DNA of 64,000 nucleotides. It comes from Parapedobacter indicus (lineage in GTDB: Bacteria; Bacteroidota; Bacteroidia; Sphingobacteriales; Sphingobacteriaceae). The stretch covers positions 248,001 to 312,000 of the forward strand of contig NZ_FOQO01000001.1 of NCBI RefSeq assembly GCF_900113765.1, in the 5' to 3' direction. Shown piece after piece: positions 35,024-42,955 of this stretch (position 1 is the first letter of the stretch; each line of letters opens with the position of its first letter). The notes under the pieces were generated by a model. That model was given only the letters and a program-made list of their open reading frames with translations, made no database searches and was not told where the DNA came from. Both the position numbers and the translations under genes were made by a program.

Positions 35024-35521
35024 ATGAACGGTTTTTCCTTACATACGACTGATCCGACGGCGCTTCGCTACCTGATGACAGAAACGATTTTCGGTATCGA
35101 GGAGCCGGGGGCGGATGGGCCCGATCAGGAGGCGGCTGTCCCCACAGCGACTCCCAATACATCGCTTCAGTTTGCTTATCACGGCGGGAACAAGCGAAAT
35201 CTGTTGTTTTTAACACATGAAACCCAGTACGAATGGATGTCGGCTGCGGCGCTGGACGCATTTACCAAAACCTTGGCAGCGTTGAAATTGTCGACGGATG
35301 ATATCGCTTTGCTGAATGTTGGAAAACTATCAGAAATTCCAGAGAAATCCCATCTATTGGCTTTTTTCAATCCCAAGGTAGTCGTTGCATTGGGAGCATC
35401 TTTGCCGTGGGATGAATCGGATGGTCTAACTGTTTTCAAGACCTATTCATTTGATGAGATGTTGGTGGATGCCGAAAAGAAACGGTTATTTTGGACAACG
35501 CTAAAGACGTTATTGGGATGA
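35024..35521 (+). CDS. Small protein of unknown function, possibly psi-subunit-like
   Basis: 165 residues, no signal or membrane segment. A long linker rich in Pro, Asp and Ala (about 25-55) separates a short N-terminal part (LHTTDPTALRYLMTETIFGI) from a compact alpha/beta domain: NLLFLTHETQYEW, LDAFTKTLAALKLSTDDIAL, SEIPEKSHLLAFF, KVVVALG, and a C-terminal helix VDAEKKRLFWTTLKTLLG. By eye this order resembles HolD (psi) of the DNA polymerase III clamp loader. That is my inference and not an established annotation. The ATG at 35024 is preferred to an upstream start inside the DHS-like gene. It overlaps rdgB by ATGA, so the two are probably translated together. Confidence 0.65.
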   Translation: MNGFSLHTTDPTALRYLMTETIFGIEEPGADGPDQEAAVPTATPNTSLQFAYHGGNKRNLLFLTHETQYEWMSAAALDAFTKTLAALKLSTDDIALLNVGKLSEIPEKSHLLAFFNPKVVVALGASLPWDESDGLTVFKTYSFDEMLVDAEKKRLFWTTLKTLLG

Positions 35522-36096
35522 TTGAGTTAGTTTTTGCGACAAATAATCTTCATAAACTTGAGGAAGTACAGGCCGTCGTCGGCAATCGGTTCCGTATCCT
35601 GACACTGGCGGATATCGATTGTGCCGATGATATCCCAGAGACGGGGGATACCTTCCAGGCAAATGCTTCGCAGAAAAGCGGCTACATTTACGGTAAATAC
35701 GGATACAACTGTTTTGCGGACGATTCCGGACTTGAGGTGCAGGCGTTGGACAATGAGCCGGGGGTCTACTCGGCCCGTTATTCTGGTACGCGGGACATGG
35801 AAAAAAACATCGATTTACTGCTGCAGCGGTTGGCGGATCATACGGATCGGCATGCGCGGTTTCGTACAGTCATATCACTGCGCATTGGAGAGGCGGAGTA
35901 TTTTTTCGAGGGGACTGTCGACGGTAAAATCGGTTTTGAACGACAGGGTGAAGGTGGCTTCGGGTACGATCCATTGTTTACACCTCGTGGGCATAGCCGG
36001 ACGTTTGCACAAATGAGCGGTGCAGAAAAGAATGCCATCAGCCATCGCGCGATTGCGGTGGCCAAACTGGCCGAATTCCTACGGACAACTTATTAG
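35518..36096 (+). CDS. rdgB: Non-canonical purine NTP pyrophosphatase (ITPase)
   Basis: 192 residues, Ham1/RdgB family. It hydrolyses dITP, ITP and XTP to monophosphates, keeping deaminated purines out of DNA and RNA. Motifs: FATNNLHKLEEV at the N-terminus, ETGDTFQANASQKS, FADDSGLEVQALDNEPGVYSARY, GFGYDPLF and the C-terminal KNAISHRAIAVAKL. The start codon ATG shares four bases with the upstream stop (ATGA), indicating translational coupling. Start chosen for that reason and because it matches the family N-terminus. Confidence 0.95.
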   Translation: MIELVFATNNLHKLEEVQAVVGNRFRILTLADIDCADDIPETGDTFQANASQKSGYIYGKYGYNCFADDSGLEVQALDNEPGVYSARYSGTRDMEKNIDLLLQRLADHTDRHARFRTVISLRIGEAEYFFEGTVDGKIGFERQGEGGFGYDPLFTPRGHSRTFAQMSGAEKNAISHRAIAVAKLAEFLRTTY

Positions 36097-36192
36097 ACTG
36101 CGTGCATATTTACGCAAGCACTTGCTGATTTTACCCGGTGCAATGGTATAATCGTTTTAGCTATTATTTAATGCCATTGTCAATAAAAATTA

Positions 36193-36200
36193 TATATTTG
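36193..36200 (+). promoter_or_regulatory. -7 element of the GMC dehydrogenase operon
   Basis: TATATTTG matches TAnnTTTG. The predicted start of transcription, near 36207, falls inside the dyad at 36206-36240. Confidence 0.45.
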
Positions 36201-36205
36201 GCCCA

Positions 36206-36240
36206 TGATAGCCTTCAATGAACATGTTCATCTGCTATCA
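36206..36240. promoter_or_regulatory. Nested dyad over the GMC operon start (candidate operator)
   Basis: An outer pair TGATAGC (36206-36212) / GCTATCA (36234-36240) flanks a perfect 14-base palindrome ATGAACATGTTCAT (36218-36231). It starts six bases after the -7 element and lies 37 bases before the ATG, where a repressor would block transcription. Confidence 0.5.
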
Positions 36241-36277
36241 GACTAAACAATAACTAAAATACATAGACCCTAGAAGA

Positions 36278-38014
36278 ATGATTTCTTATCAAATCAAAGA
36301 AAATCCAGAGGTGTACGACGCGGTGGTCGTAGGTTCAGGAGCAGGAGGGGGCATGGCAGGCTATGTGCTTGCCAATGCGGGGCTGAAGGTACTGATGCTG
36401 GAAGCGGGACCGTTTTTCGACCCGGCCAAAGACACGATGCAATTGCGGTGGCCGTGGGAGTCGCCGCGGCGTGGGGCGAGCACAGTCCGTCCTTTCGGCG
36501 ATTTCGATGCTGCCTATGGCGGCTGGGAACTGGATGGCGAGCCGTATACACGAGCGGCAGGCACGGAATTCGATTGGTTCCGCGCGCGGATGCTGGGAGG
36601 ACGGACGAATCACTGGGGCCGTATCTCCTTGCGGATGGGCCCTGATGATTTTAAACCGAAAGACGGAGTCACCGATCCGTGGCCTATCAGTTATGAGGAA
36701 TTAAAACCCTATTACGACCGCGTGGACCGAATGATCGGAATCTACGGTACGGTGGAGGGGATTCACAATGAGCCGGATGGAATTTTCTTGAAACCGCCAA
36801 AGCCGCGTCTGAATGAGCTATATATCCGCCGAGGTGCCGAAAAAGCGGGTGTACCGGTGATCGCAGGGCGTGGTTCGGTGCTTACTGAAGCATTGCCAGG
36901 TGTGGAGGGCAGGGGTACCTGCTTCTACTGTGGTCAATGCGGCAGAGCATGCCGGGTATACGGCGACTTTTCGTCTTCTTCATGTCTGGTGATACCAGCG
37001 ATGAAGACAGGTAACCTAACGGTTATAGACAATGCGATGGTAAGGGAGGTGCTGACCAACGACGAAGGGCTGGCTACCGGAGTGTCTTACGTAAACACGA
37101 AGGATCTTCAGGAATATACAGTGCGGGGCAAGACGGTAATCCTGGGTGCCAGCGCCTGCGAGAGCGCACGGCTGTTGTTGAACTCTCATTCGGCCGCCCA
37201 TCCCGGCGGGCTGGGTAACAGTAGTGGCTTGGTAGGGCGCTACTTGCACGACTCCACAGGCGCCAGCGCCGGTGGTTTCCTGCCACAGCTGCTTGACCGG
37301 AAGCGGTATAACGAAGATGGGGTGGGGAGCGTGCATATCTACTCGCCGTGGTGGGGCGATAACAGTAAGCTGAATTTTCCGCGGGGCTACCACATCGAGT
37401 ACGGTGGCGGTATGCGGATGCCGTCTTATGGATTCACAGACTGGGTGCCGAATGTAAATCACCTGGTCCCGACCAAAGATGGGAAACAGCGAGAACAGGG
37501 GGGGTACGGTGTATCGCTGAAGGAAGATTATCGCCGGTTTTACGGTGCGAGCGTGGGAATGGCAGGCAGGGGTACGGCACTGGCGCGTTATGATAACTAT
37601 TGCGAGATTGACCCCTCCCGGGTGGATAAGTATGGGATTCCGGTATTGAGATTCCATTATAAATGGGCAAATGAGGAAGTGGAACAGGCCAGGCATATGC
37701 AGGAGACTTTTCGGGAGATCCTACACGAGATGGGCGCTGTCGTTGCTTCGCCCATGCCGGGACCGGAGACTAAATACGGGCTGGAAGCACCGGGGAAGAT
37801 CATCCACGAAGGGGGAACCACCCGGATGGGCGATGACCCGAAGAAATCGGTGCTGAACAAATGGAGTCAATCGCATGACTGCCGGAACCTTTTTGTGGTG
37901 GATGCGGGTCCGTTTGTGCAACAGGGGGACAAGAACCTTACCTGGACGATCTTGGCGCTGTCAATGCGAACGGCGGACCATATCCTGCAACAGCGCAACA
38001 AACTGAATATCTAA
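36278..38014 (+). CDS. GMC-family FAD dehydrogenase, catalytic subunit
   Basis: 578 residues. FAD-binding at the N-terminus (VVVGSGAGGGMAGYVLANAG, about 17-36), LGGRTNHWGR, and the C-terminal GMC signature with HEGGTTRMGDD, LFVVDAGPFVQQGDKNLTW and catalytic His/Asn region. A cysteine group C215, C218, C221, C225 (CFYCGQCGRAC) is like the 3Fe-4S site of bacterial FAD-glucose and glucoside-3-dehydrogenases. It has no signal peptide; with the downstream Tat-signal subunit it is probably carried out as a folded pair. The substrate is likely a sugar or glycoside, oxidised at C1 or C3; which cannot be told. A dyad covers the predicted transcription start. Confidence 0.9.
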   Translation: MISYQIKENPEVYDAVVVGSGAGGGMAGYVLANAGLKVLMLEAGPFFDPAKDTMQLRWPWESPRRGASTVRPFGDFDAAYGGWELDGEPYTRAAGTEFDWFRARMLGGRTNHWGRISLRMGPDDFKPKDGVTDPWPISYEELKPYYDRVDRMIGIYGTVEGIHNEPDGIFLKPPKPRLNELYIRRGAEKAGVPVIAGRGSVLTEALPGVEGRGTCFYCGQCGRACRVYGDFSSSSCLVIPAMKTGNLTVIDNAMVREVLTNDEGLATGVSYVNTKDLQEYTVRGKTVILGASACESARLLLNSHSAAHPGGLGNSSGLVGRYLHDSTGASAGGFLPQLLDRKRYNEDGVGSVHIYSPWWGDNSKLNFPRGYHIEYGGGMRMPSYGFTDWVPNVNHLVPTKDGKQREQGGYGVSLKEDYRRFYGASVGMAGRGTALARYDNYCEIDPSRVDKYGIPVLRFHYKWANEEVEQARHMQETFREILHEMGAVVASPMPGPETKYGLEAPGKIIHEGGTTRMGDDPKKSVLNKWSQSHDCRNLFVVDAGPFVQQGDKNLTWTILALSMRTADHILQQRNKLNI

Positions 38015-38043
38015 CAGACTAACGGCAAATAGAATAGATAACT

Positions 38044-38676
38044 ATGAACAGAAGAGATTCACTCAAGGCGCTGGGGTTGGCAGCTGCTGGGGGTGCCCTA
38101 TTGCTGGACGGGTGTGGGCCGCAAAGCAAGACGGGGAAAGAAACGGCTGCAAAAGGTGCGGAGAAGCTGCCCGGTGTACAGGATTGGGAGCATGTGCGTA
38201 ACGGGAAACTGGCAGGTGAAACGTTTTTTACCGATCACGAACTTGCTACTATCGGGGTGGTGGCGGATATCATCATTCCGGCCGACGGTGTTTCGGGCGG
38301 TGCAACGGATGCAGGTGTTCCCGCCTTTATCGAGTTTATGGTCAAGGATATTCCCGCATATCAGACCCCGATGCGTGGCGGACTGAAATGGCTGGACGTA
38401 CAATGCCAGCGACGCTATGGCCAGGTATTTACGGAATGCAGGGAATCGCAACAGTTGGAATTAGTAGACGAGATCGCGTATCCGGCTAAGGCTAAGCCGG
38501 AGATGCGGCAAGGAGTGGCCTTTTTCAGCCTAATGCGCAACCTGACGGCTTCTGGATTTTTTACCAGCGAGCTGGGCGTGAAGGATATCGGTTATGTGGG
38601 TAATCGGCCGGGAGTGTGGGACGGCGTGCCCCAGGATGTACTGCAGGCCCATGGATTTAAAGACGCCTGGGGCTAA
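38044..38676 (+). CDS. Gluconate 2-dehydrogenase subunit 3-type partner, Tat lipoprotein
   Basis: 210 residues. The N-terminus MNRRDSLKALGLAAAGGALL has a twin-arginine motif (NRRDSLKAL) and then a lipobox ending LLDGC, so it should be exported folded and lipidated. The mature part (DHELATIGVVADIIIPADG, PAFIEFMVKDIPAY, GGLKWLD) is the subunit 3 family that accompanies GMC dehydrogenases. It starts 29 bases after the catalytic subunit. The usual cytochrome c subunit is missing from the locus, so the electron acceptor is elsewhere. Its stop codon is directly followed by that of the convergent copper-protein gene. Confidence 0.88.
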   Translation: MNRRDSLKALGLAAAGGALLLDGCGPQSKTGKETAAKGAEKLPGVQDWEHVRNGKLAGETFFTDHELATIGVVADIIIPADGVSGGATDAGVPAFIEFMVKDIPAYQTPMRGGLKWLDVQCQRRYGQVFTECRESQQLELVDEIAYPAKAKPEMRQGVAFFSLMRNLTASGFFTSELGVKDIGYVGNRPGVWDGVPQDVLQAHGFKDAWG

Positions 38677-39024
38677 CTACGCGGCTTCCATTTGCCTGCA
38701 TGCTTCGGCACAGCGTCTACACGCCTCGGCGCATGCTCGGCAATGGTCCATATTGTGTTTTTCACATTCACTAGCACAATCGTCGCAAATCTGTGCGCAC
38801 AGCTTACAGAGCTGAATGACGTAACCGTCGTGACCAATTCCACTGGTTTTGGCCATAAAGGAAGCCGCCATCCGGCATGCCTCCGCGCAAAATCGGTCTA
38901 AGTGGATGCAGGTAACCATCGCATTTACGTGATCTTCTTGAAGGCATGCGGTTGCACAGTGATCGCATGCGTCCGCGCAATGGTAACATGCATCGATGCA
39001 ATTCCTAAATTTTTCTTGTATCAT
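38677..39024 (-). CDS. Four-helix-bundle copper-storage-like protein (Csp/DUF326)
   Basis: 115 residues with 19 cysteines, most in CxxxC or CxxC pairs along helices (CIDACYHCADACDHCATAC; CKLCAQICDDCASEC; CRACAEACRRCAEAC) plus several His and Met. This is the pattern of Csp proteins, which hold many Cu(I) ions inside a four-helix bundle. There is no signal peptide, so it is a cytosolic Csp3-like form. The start codon lies in one arm of a 9-base inverted repeat, and a MerR-type dyad is farther upstream (39088-39107), so control by copper is plausible. The gene abuts the stop of the convergent dehydrogenase subunit. Confidence 0.9.
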   Translation of the reverse strand: MIQEKFRNCIDACYHCADACDHCATACLQEDHVNAMVTCIHLDRFCAEACRMAASFMAKTSGIGHDGYVIQLCKLCAQICDDCASECEKHNMDHCRACAEACRRCAEACRQMEAA

Positions 39025-39069
39025 CGCTTGTCGTCTTTTTGATTATTTCCTGTAAAATCAACAAGCGAT
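39023..39069 (-). promoter_or_regulatory. Inverted repeat over the Csp start codon
   Basis: ATCGCTTGT (39069-39061 on the minus-strand mRNA) can pair with ACAAGCGAT (39031-39023), whose last two bases are the A and U of the start codon; AGGAAA lies in the 29-base loop. It could be an mRNA switch or a DNA operator. Confidence 0.4.
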
Positions 39070-39087
39070 CCCTGGTATTTGTTTAAA

Positions 39088-39107
39088 AATACCTACAACT
39101 AGGTATT
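39088..39107. promoter_or_regulatory. MerR-like dyad upstream of the Csp gene
   Basis: AATACCT, six bases, AGGTATT. A further inverted GGTATTT at 39074-39080 pairs with AAATACC at 39087-39093. Spacing and sequence resemble sites of MerR-family metal regulators, which are inferred, not shown. Confidence 0.35.
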
Positions 39108-39225
39108 GCCTCTCCAAACCTACTGGCTTATCTTGCATACAGTAATCATCCCAAAGCGTTCTTTTACTTACATGGAAGGTATGGGCATCTTGGGAATTCC
39201 CATGCTGAATTTAGTGTCACTGATG

Positions 39226-39267
39226 TTTGCAAATGCGCAAGATATCAAAGCTCTTGCGCCTTGCAAA
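39226..39267. repeat. Long imperfect hairpin downstream of the cold-shock gene
   Basis: TTTGCAA (39226-39232) and GCGCAAGA (39235-39242) pair with TCTTGCGC (39252-39259) and TTGCAAA (39261-39267) around a nine-base loop. It lies 30 bases past the cold-shock gene stop; no T run follows on either strand, so it may protect the 3' end. Confidence 0.45.
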
Positions 39268-39296
39268 TTAAATGACATAGCGTTATAAAGGATTGG

Positions 39297-39758
39297 TCAG
39301 GAAATCTTTTTTACTGAAGTGGCTTGCAGGCCTTTAGGTCCCTTGGATACGATAAACTCTACACGGTCTTCTTCCGCAATGGGTTCGGTCAGGTCGTTAA
39401 TATGGACAAATATGCGTTCTCCGCTTTGCGCGTCGGAAATAAAGCCATATCCCTTGGAATCATTGAAGTAAGCTACACGACCTTTGCGTGTTCCGTCACC
39501 TTCTTCCGTGTCTTCCAATTTTGGGGTGCTGATCAAAATCTCGTCAGCGGATACAGGCTTAAGTCTATTCGGATCCGGCGGTGTAGCAGTGATGTTTCCA
39601 TTTTCATCTACATACGCCAACATCTCATCCAAACTTTTTCCTTTGCTGGATGCCGCAGCGTTCCGCCTTTCTTCACGGCGTTGCACTTTTTCTTTTTGTT
39701 TCTGTAATTTTTTCTTTGCGTTTTCTTTTTTGTTGAATGTTTCTTGTGATCTTCCCAT
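39297..39758 (-). CDS. Cold-shock-domain protein with basic N-terminal extension
   Basis: 153 residues. A Lys/Arg/Gln-rich, probably helical N-terminus (about 1-40) and an acidic linker with a proline stretch (TATPPDPNRLKP) precede a C-terminal cold-shock domain of about 65 residues with RNP1 (KGYGFI) and RNP2 (IFVHI). Such fused forms are common in Bacteroidetes and likely bind single-stranded RNA or DNA; whether cold induces this one is unknown. A TACCTTTG element at 39869-39876 leaves a leader of about 105 bases, long as in many csp genes. Confidence 0.9.
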   Translation of the reverse strand: MGRSQETFNKKENAKKKLQKQKEKVQRREERRNAAASSKGKSLDEMLAYVDENGNITATPPDPNRLKPVSADEILISTPKLEDTEEGDGTRKGRVAYFNDSKGYGFISDAQSGERIFVHINDLTEPIAEEDRVEFIVSKGPKGLQATSVKKIS

Positions 39759-39868
39759 TGATGAACTTTAAATTAAACTTTGATTTGGTAACAACTAACG
39801 AGCATATTCGATGATTTTGCGAACGAGTAAGCAAGCAAAAACGAAAGGTGAGAAAGCGCTACTCTATA

Positions 39869-39876
39869 CAAAGGTA
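39869..39876 (-). promoter_or_regulatory. -7 element of the cold-shock gene
   Basis: TACCTTTG on the minus strand, about 110 bases before the ATG. Confidence 0.4.
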
Positions 39877-39955
39877 GCAAATGAAAATTGGATGGCGAAA
39901 TCCTTTGGCAGGAAACTAGTACCTTTACCTCCAAAAGAAAAGGGACATAGGTAGG

Positions 39956-40678
39956 ATGGAACGCAAGAAGATCATGATTATCGGGGCCACATCGGGGATT
40001 GGACGTGCTTTAGCCGAACTTTTGGTTGCTGAAGGCCATACCGTTGGAATCACAGGACGTAGGGAGGAACTTCTTGTATCGTTGGCGGTTACCAGTCCCG
40101 AGCAATACCGGTTGCGGTCTTTTGATGTGACGGATACAGGCAATGCTGTGGCAAACCTGGAGGAGCTCGCAATCGACATGGATGGTGTAGATTTGGTTGT
40201 AATTAGCGCAGGCGGCGGAGACGTGAACCCTTCGTTGGACTTTGATACGGAGCACCGGATGATTGCATTAAATGTAGCGGCCTTTACATGCCTAGCTGAT
40301 TGGGCATTTAACTATTTTAAAAGACAGGGGCATGGCCAATTGGCTGCGATTACTTCGGTAGCAGGTATGCGGGGCAGTCGGCAAGCGCCGGCTTACAGTG
40401 CCACCAAAGCCTATCAAGTCATCTATTTGCAGGGATTACGGCAGAAGGCTCGTAAAGAACAAACCGGTATTGTTATTACCGATATCTGCCCCGGTTTTGT
40501 CGATACACCGGCAGCTAAATCGCCGGCCCGCTTTTGGGTGTCGCCGCTGCCGAAAGCCGCCAGGCAAATCTACCGTGGCTTGTGCAGACGCCGGAATGTC
40601 GTTTACATTACTGCACGCTGGCGTATCGTCGCCTGGCTCTACCGATGGCTGCCCAACTGGTTGCACGAACGAATGTGA
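39956..40678 (+). CDS. Short-chain dehydrogenase/reductase
   Basis: 240 residues, classical SDR. NAD(P)-binding GATSGIGRAL (about 10-19) with a following TGRREE typical of NADP preference, NAG-equivalent VISAGGG, Ser in AITSVAGMRG and the catalytic YSATK (Tyr about 147, Lys 151). Substrate unknown. The last 71 bases overlap the 3' end of the convergent OstA-like gene; the SDR C-terminus (WRIVAWLYRWLPNWLHERM) looks normal for the family, so the overlap comes from the other gene's tail. Confidence 0.9.
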   Translation: MERKKIMIIGATSGIGRALAELLVAEGHTVGITGRREELLVSLAVTSPEQYRLRSFDVTDTGNAVANLEELAIDMDGVDLVVISAGGGDVNPSLDFDTEHRMIALNVAAFTCLADWAFNYFKRQGHGQLAAITSVAGMRGSRQAPAYSATKAYQVIYLQGLRQKARKEQTGIVITDICPGFVDTPAAKSPARFWVSPLPKAARQIYRGLCRRRNVVYITARWRIVAWLYRWLPNWLHERM

Positions 40679-42950
40679 GGTGCCGTGGCGCCTGTTGCCA
40701 ATGCTTAGCCGAGGTTTTATCGACAGACTCCAATGAATCAGGCTCAACTTCCTGAATCGGCTGACCGGGTGTTTCGGTTGTATCAGCTGGGAGTTCGGTA
40801 TCCCCACCGGCAGGTGGCCTGCGGCGCATAAGCAGATCTTCTTTGGATGTGGGGCGGTCGCCGGGTTTCCATACAAACCCTTCCAATACCTCCTCTTCTT
40901 GGGGAACAAGATTCAGGGGATATACCTTGCCGTCGATACTCCGGATCGGGATGAAGTGCGTAATTTGGTTGCTGTCGACCAATATCTTGATGCGGCTGCT
41001 ACGGCTATGGTACATATCTGTGTAGATTTTCCGTTTTTCATCAACGATGTAGTAGATGCTTTCCGCATTTCCATCAATAAACATCCGCTCCAATGCGTTG
41101 TCTTTAAAGAATCCCGTAATTCGTCTGCCTTTGATCTGATTGTATTTGCTTGAATCCAATTGGGTATTTACCATAAATGCATGGTTCACCAACAGCAGGT
41201 TATCCAACTGTTCCTTGCGGATCTGCATGTAGATGGTATCGGCAGTCATTTGAGAGCCCTGCGCCCAAATCATCGGCCTGCCGAAAAAACGCATCATCGA
41301 ATCGGGATACCCATAGTATACGGAGTCGGCTACGGCCTGCAGATCCGACTTGAACAGTCTTACATTGTAGTAGGCTTTGACGATACGTGTCCGGGCCGTG
41401 TCACTGGCGAGTGAATCCATCGTTATGGTATCAGCAGGACGATGGGAAATAGCCGCTACGGCACCGGCCATGAGGCTGTCTACCTCGCTGCCGGTGGGGA
41501 TGACGGACTGGGCACGCAGCACACTGTCGGCCGCAAGATTACGTGCTAATGCATCGTGCGATTGCGTCTGCAAGGGTACGGCCTGCACTCGTTTAAGATG
41601 GGTCTTAAGCAGCGCAGAGTCGGTCGGAGGAGAAATTTCAGCCGGCGGAGGGGAAATAGCTGAAACGCGAGTGTCTGCTTGGGCTTTGGCGCTATCCGGC
41701 AGCGCGGATGGAGTATTGGCTAACGAATCCGGCTCACTGCTCACCGAATCTTGAGGCAGGTCCAGCAGGCTGTCCACTGGCATGGCCATGTCATCAAAAG
41801 GCTCACCATAATCCTCGTCTTCATATTCATCCAGCGCCCCACCTTCCCGATCGAGTTCGAACACCTTGGGGATGTAATCCTTTAATGGGATGACTTGGGA
41901 AAACAATGTATCCGCTGTCATATAGATCGTATCGACCGCAGGTCGATTGGCAGATGGCCGTTCTAAGCTATCCAGGGAAGGTGAATTGCCGGTCAGACTG
42001 TCAGCAGAAACGTGATCACGAGGGGGGGGCAAGTTGGCGGTCGTGGTATCCCTGGACGTGCTATCGTTGCGCGTAACGGTCATGACTAATGGGTTTCGAG
42101 TCATGGTGATGGATTCATCAACCCGGTGGTATAAGCCCATACCACCGTATGCAAAAAACTGGTCGGCCGTATCGATGAATACCACATTATCAATCGCACG
42201 CCCATTACCGGTTTGTCCATTGTAGAACAAGCTGTCGCCCCGCAGAAAACGGCTTCCCGAAGTATATAGATTGTTACGGTCAAACCAGGCTTGTTCCGTT
42301 TCGGTGTTGTACTCGCCCCGTTCGGTGTAAAGATTCTCACCCTCATTTCCCTTTATATTCGTGGGACCATAGAAATAGGTAACTTTCGTCGCGGAGTTAT
42401 ACCGCATGGTGTCGGTGTATATGTTAACATCCGGTGTACGCACCACCACGTCGTAACGAAAATAGGCATCCTTGGTATTGTCGAAATAGGTGGCGTTCCG
42501 GCTGGTGATGGTATCGGTCGTGTTTAAAATCCGGCCACCGTCCCTATAGGTGCCTACCCCGTTTTTCATGTTGTATGTAAGATGGTTGGTAGTCAATGTC
42601 GAATTTCCATCCACCATGCGGACATTGTTGGTGAGCGTGGCTAATTGGGTCTCCGCTACATAGTGGAGCTTATCGGCAAAAATGACCGTGCCGTTGGGCT
42701 GGGTGATGATCACTTTGCCGAAAGCGTCGAAATATTGCTTTTCCTCGTCATCACTGTACACATAGCCGCTGTCGGCCGATAAGGTGGATCCGTGGTGTTC
42801 ATATACCGGGCGGTAATTCATCATGTTTCCGGTGGAGGCATTGAGACGGCTGTGTGAAGAGGAAATGAGCCTCAATTCGTCCCGTTGCTGTGCATACAGG
42901 GAAGCGTAAACCAACATCGAAAGGTATATGAACAGCAGGCTTTTCTTCAC
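40608..42950 (-). CDS. OstA/LptA-like periplasmic protein
   Basis: 780 residues. A signal peptide (VKKSLLFIYLSMLVYASLYAQ, GTG start) precedes OstA/LptA beta-jellyroll repeats (GKVIITQPNGTVIFADKLHYV; NVRMVDGNSTLTTNHLTYN; GPTNIKGNEGENLYTERGEYN), a long Pro/Ser/Asp-rich low-complexity stretch (about 270-480), and more OstA-like repeats (RMFIDGNAESIYYIVDE). LptA-type proteins bridge LPS across the periplasm. The GTG at 42950 is chosen because TAAGTTTG ends five bases upstream; an ATG at 43022 would abut tilS and add an odd basic leader. The C-terminal tail past residue ~715 is Pro/Thr/Glu-rich, then basic, and overlaps the SDR gene. Confidence 0.83.
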   Translation of the reverse strand: MKKSLLFIYLSMLVYASLYAQQRDELRLISSSHSRLNASTGNMMNYRPVYEHHGSTLSADSGYVYSDDEEKQYFDAFGKVIITQPNGTVIFADKLHYVAETQLATLTNNVRMVDGNSTLTTNHLTYNMKNGVGTYRDGGRILNTTDTITSRNATYFDNTKDAYFRYDVVVRTPDVNIYTDTMRYNSATKVTYFYGPTNIKGNEGENLYTERGEYNTETEQAWFDRNNLYTSGSRFLRGDSLFYNGQTGNGRAIDNVVFIDTADQFFAYGGMGLYHRVDESITMTRNPLVMTVTRNDSTSRDTTTANLPPPRDHVSADSLTGNSPSLDSLERPSANRPAVDTIYMTADTLFSQVIPLKDYIPKVFELDREGGALDEYEDEDYGEPFDDMAMPVDSLLDLPQDSVSSEPDSLANTPSALPDSAKAQADTRVSAISPPPAEISPPTDSALLKTHLKRVQAVPLQTQSHDALARNLAADSVLRAQSVIPTGSEVDSLMAGAVAAISHRPADTITMDSLASDTARTRIVKAYYNVRLFKSDLQAVADSVYYGYPDSMMRFFGRPMIWAQGSQMTADTIYMQIRKEQLDNLLLVNHAFMVNTQLDSSKYNQIKGRRITGFFKDNALERMFIDGNAESIYYIVDEKRKIYTDMYHSRSSRIKILVDSNQITHFIPIRSIDGKVYPLNLVPQEEEVLEGFVWKPGDRPTSKEDLLMRRRPPAGGDTELPADTTETPGQPIQEVEPDSLESVDKTSAKHWQQAPRHLTFVRATSWAAIGRARRRYASVQ

Positions 42951-42955
42951 AGGAG

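Noticed and set aside
39106-39288. Open frame of 60 codons on the plus strand in the gap between the copper-protein and cold-shock genes
   Set aside because: Starts with TTG, has no ribosome site or promoter element, no family resemblance, and runs through palindromes.
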